From Bordetella parapertussis (GTDB taxonomy: Bacteria > Pseudomonadota > Gammaproteobacteria > Burkholderiales > Burkholderiaceae_A): 64,000 bases of DNA. Both the position numbers and the translations under genes were made by a program. The notes beneath the pieces were generated by a model. The model was not told where the DNA came from. It searched no databases and worked only from the letters and a program-made list of their open reading frames with translations. The stretch covers positions 1 to 64,000 of the forward strand of contig CAMCRF010000010.1 in NCBI GenBank assembly GCA_945877235.1. The letters are read 5' to 3'. Numbering within the stretch: the stretch's first letter is position 1; each line of letters starts with the position of its first letter. Shown piece by piece: positions 44,169 to 51,501 of the stretch.

Positions 44169-45584
44169 TTATCCCTGATCGTTGACCTGGCCCGCCATGG
44201 CTGGCTCGAGCCAGTCGGGGTAAGGGGGGAGCACGCCCCACTCGGCGCGAGGGTCGACCGGGCCAGACACAAACACGGTTCTCATGTGGCTCAGGCTCAG
44301 GAAGCCCTCTTTGCCATGGTAGTGCCCCATGCCAGAGGCACCAACGCCGCCAAACGGGGCTGAGAGCATCGCTGCGTGCATCATGGCGTCGTTCACCGAG
44401 ACGCCCCCGGAGAGCGTGTGTTGCAGGACTCTGTCTTGCTCTGCCTCGTCTTGTCCGAAGTAATACAGCGCGAGGGGGCACTCGCGTGATTGGATATCTG
44501 AGATTACCTGGTCAATCTGATCGTAGGCCTGTACCACCATAACGGGGCCAAAGAGTTCCTCCTGCATTGCAGCGGCTTGGGCGCTAGCTCCGATCAATAG
44601 GGTCAGCGGCAGCCGACGGTCAGCACCCGAGGTGTCTCCCGCCTCTGCGAGCGTCTCGACCCGAATGCCCCGAGACTGGGCATCAGCGATCAGTCCAAGC
44701 AGGCGTGCATGGTGCCTGGCATTGACGACCGAGGTAAGGCATACATTGCCTCGGGTGCTGGGAGCGAGCTGCTGCATGGTGGCCCTCAAGGCCTCAACAA
44801 ACGACTCGAGCTGCTCACTCGCGACGTAGCAGACATCTGGGTTTACGCAGAGCTGACCTGCGTTGGCGAGCTTGGAAATTGCGATCTTGCGCGCAGCATC
44901 GCCAATATCTGCCGACCGTCCAATCACCGTGGGTGACTTCCCACCCAACTCGAGGGTCACGGGCGTGAGGTTTTGGCTCGCGGCCTGCATGATGATCTTT
45001 CCGACGCTGGTGCTGCCCGTGAACACCAAGTGTCCCAGCTTGCTGCTGGCAAGGTCTCTGGCCACATCTGCACCGCCTTGAAGACAGGCCAATTCCTCCT
45101 CGGAGAAGTTGGCTTGGATGGCCTCTTTTACGACCTGTGCGGTCTTAGGGGTAACCTCCGAGGGTTTTAGGACGATGGGGTTGCCCGCTGCAAGCGCAGA
45201 GGACATCGGTGCAAACAGCGTAAAGATCGGCGCGTTCCAAGTGCCGATGATGCCAACCGGACCCTTGGGCTGCACTTGCACCCATGCTCTTGCTCCCATC
45301 TGGTCGAAGGGACTGAAGACCTCGCGGGAGCTCGGAGCCATCCACTCCTCAACATGCGCACGGGCATATTTAAGTGGCGCAAGGCTTCCCAGAAGGTCGT
45401 TCATGATTGAGAACGCTTTATGTCGATTACCGAAGTCCTCGTGCATGGCTTGAGCGAGGGGGTCACGGAAGTCAACAAGGGCTTTGATAGCCCGAGTGAG
45501 GCGGTCGCGACGAAGCGCTGCCGAGGGCACAGGGTCTTTCCAGAAGGCTGACCACTGTCGATTGATGATGGTGTCGGCTGGCAT
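44169..45584 (-). CDS. Aldehyde dehydrogenase (coniferyl aldehyde dehydrogenase group), candidate steroid aldehyde dehydrogenase
   Basis: A 471-residue NAD(P) aldehyde dehydrogenase: Asn117 (GTWNAPI), Lys140 (VLKPSE), FTGSTSVGK, Glu212 (LELGGKSP) and catalytic Cys246 (GQLCVNPD). All catalytic residues are present. The MPADT start is chosen for the GAAAGGA site 8-9 bases upstream; longer starts up to 45638 lack one. In cholate degraders an aldehyde dehydrogenase (Sad) oxidises the C22 aldehyde made by the first side-chain aldolase, and two aldolase modules lie just downstream, so that role is likely but unproven. Convergent with the SDR, 13-base gap. Confidence 0.87.
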   Translation of the reverse strand: MPADTIINRQWSAFWKDPVPSAALRRDRLTRAIKALVDFRDPLAQAMHEDFGNRHKAFSIMNDLLGSLAPLKYARAHVEEWMAPSSREVFSPFDQMGARAWVQVQPKGPVGIIGTWNAPIFTLFAPMSSALAAGNPIVLKPSEVTPKTAQVVKEAIQANFSEEELACLQGGADVARDLASSKLGHLVFTGSTSVGKIIMQAASQNLTPVTLELGGKSPTVIGRSADIGDAARKIAISKLANAGQLCVNPDVCYVASEQLESFVEALRATMQQLAPSTRGNVCLTSVVNARHHARLLGLIADAQSRGIRVETLAEAGDTSGADRRLPLTLLIGASAQAAAMQEELFGPVMVVQAYDQIDQVISDIQSRECPLALYYFGQDEAEQDRVLQHTLSGGVSVNDAMMHAAMLSAPFGGVGASGMGHYHGKEGFLSLSHMRTVFVSGPVDPRAEWGVLPPYPDWLEPAMAGQVNDQG

Positions 45585-45710
45585 GTCGTGCATCCTTTCA
45601 AGGTTCAGAGGTAGAGACATCTTGAGGCGAATTAACACATGTCCGGTACGTGGGGGTATCGTCCTTTTGGGGTAAGACCTTGGTCAGGGTCTCCCACTAG
45701 AGTTCAAGGC

Positions 45711-46490
45711 ATGACCAAGACAAGCGCAAGGCCTAAACGCGTCCTCATCACTGGGGGTACCAAAGGCATTGGGCTCGAGATTGTGAGGGCCTTTTCGGCT
45801 GCTGGAGATCAGGTGCTCACGACCAGCCGAAAGTTGTCCGAGGAACAGCAGGCCAATCTGGTCGCGCTGGGTGTGCATCACCTCGCAAGCGATGTGAGAG
45901 ACGCTGAGTCTGTCGAACAGCTGTTTAAGAACGCCGAGCATCGATTGGGTGGCCTGGATGTTGTGATCCACAATGCGGGTGGCAGCCCCTTTGCATTTCA
46001 CGACCAAGCCTCGCCACGGTTTATCGAGGGTGTATTGAGGCTCAACCTACTGGCTCCGATGCTCGTTGCCCAAAGCGCGTATCGCGCCTTTGTGCGCTCT
46101 GAGTCGAAGGGGGTCCTTGTGCTGATTGGCAGCGTTGCCGCCTGTCGCCCCTCCCCTGGAACCGCTGTTTATGGGGCCGCCAAAGCGGGAGTCTTGCACC
46201 TGGCGCAGTCACTTGCTGTGGAATGGGGTGACCGAGCGCGCGTGGTCTGCGTGAGCCCGGGCCTGATCGAGACCGAACAGGCCGAACTCCATTACGGCAA
46301 TCGCGATGGGGTCACGGCCGTGGAGGCAACCATTCCGGCAGGTCGCATGGGTACACCTCTGGATGTCGCGAAGGCCTGTCTCTTTGCTGCATCGAGTGAC
46401 GCCGACTACTGGTCTGGAACCAATTTGCTGTTGCATGGGGGTGGAGAGTGGCCTGCATTTTTGACGGCCCTCAACACCCCGAAACCCTAA
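45711..46490 (+). CDS. SDR
   Basis: A 259-residue SDR: TGGTKGIG (14-21), HNAG replacing NNAG (87-90), Ser141, Tyr154 and Lys158 (YGAAK). The ending LLLHGGGEWPAF is unusual. The ATG at 45711 is chosen as the longer frame reaches into the promoter region. First gene of the side-chain operon; it could act on a hydroxyl of the steroid or of the side chain. The 126-base upstream gap holds a half-site TATCGTC at 45657-45663 but no full dyad. Confidence 0.85.
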   Translation: MTKTSARPKRVLITGGTKGIGLEIVRAFSAAGDQVLTTSRKLSEEQQANLVALGVHHLASDVRDAESVEQLFKNAEHRLGGLDVVIHNAGGSPFAFHDQASPRFIEGVLRLNLLAPMLVAQSAYRAFVRSESKGVLVLIGSVAACRPSPGTAVYGAAKAGVLHLAQSLAVEWGDRARVVCVSPGLIETEQAELHYGNRDGVTAVEATIPAGRMGTPLDVAKACLFAASSDADYWSGTNLLLHGGGEWPAFLTALNTPKP

Positions 46491-46506
46491 TCGACGAGAG
46501 GACGTT

Positions 46507-47517
46507 ATGTCAGATGAAGCGATGCCGGATTGGCTCCGACAGGCGCGGTCCCTGATTGGCAAACGCTATGGGCGTGTCCGGGCATGGGATCCTGTGAATC
46601 AGCCCATGGCACGACAGTGGGCCGAGATCATGGGCGTCCAGAACCCGGTCTACCAAGACCCTCATCTCGCCCAAGCGGTCCACGGACGATTGGTGGTGCC
46701 GCCTGCGATGCTCCAAGTCTGGTGTATGGAGGGGCCCGTTATGAATCACTATGCACCGGGCTCAACAGACGAGAACCCTTATGAGGTCCTCAAGCTCATG
46801 GAATCGCAGGGGTATGGGTCCGTCGTTGCTGTGAATTCCGAACTGAGCTTTGAGCGTTATTTGTCTCCTGGCGAGCAGGTGTATTACGTCACTGACCTCC
46901 AGGACATCGGACCTGAGAAGACCACAGCACTTGGGGTGGGGTTTTTCGTAACTCTCATCATGACTTACTTTGTTGAGGCCACACCCGGGAGTCCTGATGA
47001 AGGCCGTGACGAACGGATCGGCCAGTTGCTGTTTCGAGTATTTAAGTTTCGTCCCGCGGCGGCGCAACCTTCAGCTGCCGCGACGGGCGGGGTTCAATTG
47101 CCAAAGGTTCCAGCGCCGGGGGTCAGCGACGACACGCGATTCTTCTGGGAGGGCGCGTCGCAGCACCGTTTACTGATTCAGCGGTGTAAGCACTGTGCAA
47201 CCTTGCGGCATCCTCCCGGACCTGCTTGCTCCGATTGTCACTCACTCGAGTGGGACACCCTTGAGTCCAAGGGAACCGGAACTCTGTATTCCTATGTCGT
47301 GATGCATTACCCAGAGGTTCCGCCCTTTTCATACCCGAATCCCATCGGGCTCATTGCGCTCGACGAGGGCACGCGTCTCATCGCGGGGCTTCGGGGGTTC
47401 GATGCGCAGGTGCACCCCATCGGAACCCGGGTTCAAGTGCAGTTCGAGACTGTCGAGACCACCCAAGGGCCTATGGTCTTTCCCTTTTTCACGCCCACCC
47501 TTGCCGCGGGAGCCTAA
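46507..47517 (+). CDS. chsH2: ChsH2-like MaoC-DUF35 fusion protein
   Basis: A 336-residue two-domain protein. Residues 1 to about 165 are a hot-dog MaoC-type domain without a D-x4-H dyad, as in ChsH2, where the dyad sits in ChsH1. Residues about 210-330 are a DUF35/OB-fold domain with a zinc ribbon: Cys227, Cys230, Cys241 and Cys244. In actinobacteria ChsH1-ChsH2 hydrates the C22 side-chain enoyl-CoA, and the DUF35 part docks the aldolase Ltp2. Here chsH1 and ltp2 follow in the same operon. A Pro/Ala-rich linker joins the domains. Confidence 0.9.
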   Translation: MSDEAMPDWLRQARSLIGKRYGRVRAWDPVNQPMARQWAEIMGVQNPVYQDPHLAQAVHGRLVVPPAMLQVWCMEGPVMNHYAPGSTDENPYEVLKLMESQGYGSVVAVNSELSFERYLSPGEQVYYVTDLQDIGPEKTTALGVGFFVTLIMTYFVEATPGSPDEGRDERIGQLLFRVFKFRPAAAQPSAAATGGVQLPKVPAPGVSDDTRFFWEGASQHRLLIQRCKHCATLRHPPGPACSDCHSLEWDTLESKGTGTLYSYVVMHYPEVPPFSYPNPIGLIALDEGTRLIAGLRGFDAQVHPIGTRVQVQFETVETTQGPMVFPFFTPTLAAGA

Positions 47518-47519
47518 CT

Positions 47520-48638
47520 GTGGACTTCACGTATTCAGAAGATCAACGCGCCATTCGAGAACTCTCCGAATCCTTGTTCGGCGACCATTGCACAGATGCA
47601 TACCAGGCAACTTGGGACAGGTCCCCCGAGTCCTTTGATCGGGGTCTTTGGGAGAAGCTCACCGCTGCTGGACTGCCTGCGTTGTTGCTCTCGGAGCAGA
47701 GCGGCGGGAGCGGGCTCGGCTTGACCGACCTTTCGGTCGTGCTGGAGTCTCAGGGGCGCTTCCTTGCCCCGGTCCCGCTCTATGAACACGCGCTCTCCAC
47801 AAGCCTACTGGAGTCTGCAGGCATGCTGACCGAGTCAATGGCATCTGGTGCATTCGTTGTTACCCTTGCACTCGACGCGCTTTTGGACCCGAGGGCAGGT
47901 GAATCGCGGCTCGACTCTCTTGGCGAAGCGGGCTTTCGACTCAATGGTCTTGTAGCGGCGGTTCCCTACGGTGACCAAAGCGACGGTCTGGTGCTTGCAG
48001 TCGATCATGCAGGCGCTGCTCATCTTGTTTACGTGGACCTCAGATCCTCAGAGGGTATAACGCGTCTCGCTGGTCGATCGCAGCACCATCAGGGAATTGC
48101 AGATATCCGCTTCGCGAACACGCCTGTGAAAATCTTGCAGTCGGTGTCGGCCGAGCGAGCCCTCGACCGAGCGCTTGCAATGGCCTCGGCGGTAACGCTT
48201 GGGGTGCTTCAGGAGCAGGTCCGTCGCGCAGTGTCGTATACGTCTGAGCGTGTGCAGTTTGGTCGGGCCATCGGTACCTTCCAGGCGGTGCAAATGCGCA
48301 TGGCAGACGCACAAATTGACTTGGAGGTGCTCAAGACCTCTCTGTTTCAACTGCTTTATCGAATCGATCAGGGGCTCGCCGCATGTCCGCAGGCAAGCGC
48401 CACAAAGTTCTTAGCGAGTGAGGCAGCGCATCGGGTTGGCCATGGCGCGCAGCATGTCCACGGTGGGATTGGCGTTGATCAGTCCTACCCGATTCATCGC
48501 TACCTTTACTGGGCTCGAGCCATGGCAATGCGATTCGGTGGCAGCGGCGTTCATCTTGAACGGCTGGGGGACTGGTTGGACCAGCACGACGCTCTGGGTT
48601 GGAAGTACGACATGACGGAGGATGCCCATGCGTCCTAA
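47520..48638 (+). CDS. Acyl-CoA dehydrogenase, ChsE-type subunit
   Basis: A 372-residue dehydrogenase-fold protein starting at GTG behind GGGAG. N-terminal DFTYSEDQRAIRELSESLF, LLLSEQSGGSGLGLTD, and C-terminal YTSERVQFGRAIGTFQAVQMRMADAQ plus VHGGIGVDQSYPIHRYLYWA. It looks like the ChsE2 (FadE29) kind of partner; the other subunit is probably the gene at 50218. Together they would desaturate the 3-oxo-pregnene-20-carboxyl-CoA side chain. It lies between chsH2 and chsH1, overlapping the latter by 11 bases. Confidence 0.88.
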   Translation: MDFTYSEDQRAIRELSESLFGDHCTDAYQATWDRSPESFDRGLWEKLTAAGLPALLLSEQSGGSGLGLTDLSVVLESQGRFLAPVPLYEHALSTSLLESAGMLTESMASGAFVVTLALDALLDPRAGESRLDSLGEAGFRLNGLVAAVPYGDQSDGLVLAVDHAGAAHLVYVDLRSSEGITRLAGRSQHHQGIADIRFANTPVKILQSVSAERALDRALAMASAVTLGVLQEQVRRAVSYTSERVQFGRAIGTFQAVQMRMADAQIDLEVLKTSLFQLLYRIDQGLAACPQASATKFLASEAAHRVGHGAQHVHGGIGVDQSYPIHRYLYWARAMAMRFGGSGVHLERLGDWLDQHDALGWKYDMTEDAHAS

Positions 48639-49038
48639 TGTTCGATTGGGAGAAAAGCTCCCGGACGAGATCATTCCCGTGACGGTGCCTTTGGTCGCTG
48701 GTGGCGCTATTGCAACCCGTGACTATTTTCCGGGGCACCACGACTTGGAGGCGGCACGCGCACTGGGGTCCCCTCACATCTTTATGAATATTCTCACCAC
48801 CAACGGATTGGTCCAACGGTATGTTGAAAACTGGGCCGGTCACACCTGCGTGATTCACGTCTTGAAAATCAAGCTGGGCATGCCAAATTACCCGGGGGAC
48901 CAAATGACCCTCTCCGGTGAAGTGAGAGAGATCCATCCTGAGACGGCACGGGTCACCGTGGAGATCAAAGGACGCAATGGCATGGGTAACCATGTCACCG
49001 GCACGGTAGAGCTTAGCTTTATTGGGGGTGCGGCATGA
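48628..49038 (+). CDS. chsH1: ChsH1-like MaoC enoyl-CoA hydratase subunit
   Basis: A 136-residue hot-dog protein. Asp32 and His37 in RDYFPGHHD have the five-residue spacing of the catalytic dyad of ChsH1 (Asp29/His34). PHIFMNILTTNGLVQRYVENW is a family block. It should pair with ChsH2 (46507) to form the side-chain hydratase. The ATG at 48628 is preferred over 48622 because GGAGG immediately abuts the earlier ATG but is 6 bases from this one. Coupled to ltp2 by a 4-base overlap. Confidence 0.9.
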   Translation: MRPNVRLGEKLPDEIIPVTVPLVAGGAIATRDYFPGHHDLEAARALGSPHIFMNILTTNGLVQRYVENWAGHTCVIHVLKIKLGMPNYPGDQMTLSGEVREIHPETARVTVEIKGRNGMGNHVTGTVELSFIGGAA

Positions 49039-50228
49039 GTGACCGATCATTTCCGTCGGGTCGCTGCGCGATCGTTGGGTTGGGGGCCACAGAGTTCTCC
49101 AAGCATTCTGGGCGAACAGAGATTCGTCTCGCCATGGAGGCCACGCTTGCAGCGCTCAGCGATGCGGGTATTGACCCCAAATCGGTCGATGGATTCTCAA
49201 GCTACAGCGTCGACAAGGTGCCCGAGTATGAAATTGCCCGACTCTTGGGCGCTGAGTCGGTCACCTTCTTTTCTCAGACTCCGCATGGCGGAGGGGCCGC
49301 GTGCTCACCCGTGCTCCAGGCAGTGCTCGCCATTGAGGCAGGAATCGCGAAAACGGTGGTGGTCTACCGCGCGATGAATGAGCGCTCTTGGTATCGGTTC
49401 GGCACTGGCAGTTATGGCTTTGGTTCGAGCCCACTATTTGAGAATGTCAATTACGGCTGGGTTATGCCTTATGGATTTCACACGCCGGCGGGGTGGGTGG
49501 CCATGTTTGCCCAGCGCTACATGCATGAGTACGGTGCAACCAGTCTTGATTTCGGTCGCATATCGGTCGCCTCACGCGCGTTTGCTGCAACCAACCCGGC
49601 GGCTTTTTTCTATCAGAAACCGATCACGCTCGAGGATCACCAGGCCTCAAAGTGGATTTGTGAGCCGCTGCGTTTACTGGATTGTTGTCAGGAGTCTGAT
49701 GGAGCGGTTGCCATGGTGATCACCGCAGCCGAGCGCGCTCGCGATCTCCCGACCAAGCCCGTATATATCCTTGGCGCTGCCCAAGGAATTGCCGCTGGTC
49801 AACAGATCATGACCTCGTACTATCGCCCTGACATCACTGCTTTGCCCGAGATGGACCTGGTCGCACGGCAGCTTTACGGGCAGAGTGGTCTGACCGCAGC
49901 AGATATTCAGACGGCAGTCATTTACGATCACTTCACGCCTTTTGTGCTCCCTCAGCTTGAAGCCTTTGGTTTTTGCAAACGGGGTGAGGCGAAAGATTTC
50001 ATCCGTGCCGGTGAGCATGCTGCTGGAGGGCGGCTTCCCATCAACACCCATGGTGGTCAGCTCGGGGAAGCCTATATCCACGGTATGAACGGCATCGCCG
50101 AGGGCGTGCGTCAGGTGCGTAGGGCAGCGGTGAACCAGATTCGAGATGTGCAAAACGTATTGGTTACGGCGGGTACGGGTGTTCCCACCAGCGGACTCAT
50201 TCTTGGAGCAGAGCCACATGTTCATTGA
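49035..50228 (+). CDS. ltp2: Ltp2-like SCP2-thiolase-fold retro-aldolase
   Basis: A 397-residue thiolase-fold protein lacking the thiolase cysteines. Tyr297 (IYDHFTPF) and Tyr347 (NTHGGQLGEAYIHG) match in spacing the two tyrosines reported as catalytic in Ltp2 (Tyr294/Tyr344 in Thermomonospora). FCKRGEAKDFIRAG and VTAGTGVPTSGLIL are also Ltp2-like. It should split 17-hydroxy-20-carboxyl-CoA into a 17-ketosteroid and propionyl-CoA when bound to the DUF35 domain of ChsH2, encoded in the same operon. Confidence 0.92.
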   Translation: MSDRSFPSGRCAIVGLGATEFSKHSGRTEIRLAMEATLAALSDAGIDPKSVDGFSSYSVDKVPEYEIARLLGAESVTFFSQTPHGGGAACSPVLQAVLAIEAGIAKTVVVYRAMNERSWYRFGTGSYGFGSSPLFENVNYGWVMPYGFHTPAGWVAMFAQRYMHEYGATSLDFGRISVASRAFAATNPAAFFYQKPITLEDHQASKWICEPLRLLDCCQESDGAVAMVITAAERARDLPTKPVYILGAAQGIAAGQQIMTSYYRPDITALPEMDLVARQLYGQSGLTAADIQTAVIYDHFTPFVLPQLEAFGFCKRGEAKDFIRAGEHAAGGRLPINTHGGQLGEAYIHGMNGIAEGVRQVRRAAVNQIRDVQNVLVTAGTGVPTSGLILGAEPHVH

Positions 50229-51399
50229 TCTCACGGAACAGCAGCACGCACTGCGTATTCGCATTCGCGATTACTTCAAGTCTCTCCTCACGGATGACGA
50301 CCGTCGTCAGTTACGTGGTGAGGAGGGTGGTGCAGCCTTTCGACGTATCGTCGGGCGTATGGGCCAGGATGGATGGCTCGCAGTGGGCTGGCCGAAGGAG
50401 CATGGAGGGCAAGGCTACTCTGCCACGGAGCAGTTGATTTTTTTTGAGGAGGCCAACATTGCTGGTGCGCCCCTACCCTTCGTCACCATCAGCACGGTTG
50501 CGCCCGCACTCATGGAGTCGGGCACCGAGGAGCAGAAGAAGGCCTTCCTTCCAGGTATGGCCTTGGGTGAAATCATTTTTGCAATTGGATACTCAGAGCC
50601 CAGCGCGGGAAGCGATCTGGCTGTTTTAAGAACCACCGCCACCCCGGTGGGCGCACCACTCTCCCACTTCCTGGTGAATGGCAACAAACTCTGGACGTCA
50701 GGGGCACACGATGCGGACTTTGTCTGGCTTGCTGCTCGCACCAGCCAAGACCTGCCACGCCACAAAGGCGTCTCGATTCTGATTGTCGACACCAAAGCCA
50801 AAGGCTTCAGTCACACACTCATCCCCACCACAGCCAACCCAACGGCGGCGACTTACTACGACAACGTAGAGGTCCCTGCCTCCAGGTTGGTGGGTGAGCT
50901 TCACGGTGGTTGGAAGCTCATCACAGCCCAGCTCAATCACGAGCGACTCGGGCTCGGTAGCTGGGCAGACAAGATATTTGGACCTTACACCCGCGTATTG
51001 CAGTGGGCCAAGGCACGAGATGAGTCAGGTCAACGCGCAATGGATAGGCCATGGGTCCGAGCAGCACTGGCCGAGTGCTATGCGCGGCTTGAGGCTATGC
51101 GGTTGATTAACTTTCGCATTGCACAAGATCTAGAGCACGGACAGATGGATGTCTCTCTGGCCTCTGTAACGAAAGTGTATGGCGCCGATACAAGCCTAGA
51201 TGTGCTGCGTCGGCTGGTCGAGGTGGTTGGCAACAGTGGACTGGTGAGGGCTGGCTCGGCTGCAGAGCGTCTGATGGGGGAGTTGGACTACGAGACGCGC
51301 GGTGCCCCCATGCTCACCTTCGGCGGCGGCACCAATGAGATTCAGCGAGAGCTGATTGCGCAGTTTGGATTGCGCATGCCGCGACCCGCGAGAACCTAG
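50218..51399 (+). CDS. Acyl-CoA dehydrogenase, ChsE-type subunit (partner of 47520)
   Basis: A 393-residue dehydrogenase: DGWLAVGWPKEHGGQGYSATEQ, FAIGYSEPSAGSDLAVL, NGNKLWTSGAHDADFVW, LNHERLGLG and C-terminal FGGGTNEIQRELIAQFGL. The YEGT glutamate is Gly, and HERLG supplies a glutamate at the alternative base site, as in ChsE1/FadE28-like proteins. It overlaps ltp2 by 11 bases, with GGAG upstream of ATG 50218. Its presumed partner is separated from it by chsH1 and ltp2. Confidence 0.89.
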   Translation: MFIDLTEQQHALRIRIRDYFKSLLTDDDRRQLRGEEGGAAFRRIVGRMGQDGWLAVGWPKEHGGQGYSATEQLIFFEEANIAGAPLPFVTISTVAPALMESGTEEQKKAFLPGMALGEIIFAIGYSEPSAGSDLAVLRTTATPVGAPLSHFLVNGNKLWTSGAHDADFVWLAARTSQDLPRHKGVSILIVDTKAKGFSHTLIPTTANPTAATYYDNVEVPASRLVGELHGGWKLITAQLNHERLGLGSWADKIFGPYTRVLQWAKARDESGQRAMDRPWVRAALAECYARLEAMRLINFRIAQDLEHGQMDVSLASVTKVYGADTSLDVLRRLVEVVGNSGLVRAGSAAERLMGELDYETRGAPMLTFGGGTNEIQRELIAQFGLRMPRPART

Positions 51400-51429
51400 G
51401 GTAAACGACATCCGGGACTAACGCATTCG

Positions 51430-51438
51430 GACGATGAA
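51430..51438. promoter_or_regulatory. Half-site GACGATGAA of the operator motif
   Basis: Eight of nine bases of one arm of the recurring dyad, 64 bases upstream of the TonB receptor ATG, with no matching left arm. The 102-base gap also holds a short palindrome (GCGCA-GCA-TGCGC, 51469-51481) close to the ribosome site. Suggestive only. Confidence 0.3.
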
Positions 51439-51490
51439 TCTCCTAGGCGACGGATCAGTATGTGGAAAGCGCAGCATGCGCCCGACAACT

Positions 51491-51498
51491 AGGAGGAG
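51491..51498 (+). promoter_or_regulatory. Extended Shine-Dalgarno AGGAGGAG for the TonB receptor
   Basis: A near-complete anti-16S complement 3-5 bases before the ATG at 51502, the strongest ribosome site in the window, which fits high-level synthesis of an outer-membrane protein. Confidence 0.75.
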
Positions 51499-51501
51499 AC
51501 G

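Noticed and set aside
45657..45678. TATCGTC followed by GGGTAAGAC as another operator site
   Set aside because: Only one arm fits and the GAC lies 12 rather than 6 bases from GTC, so it does not share the geometry of the other sites.
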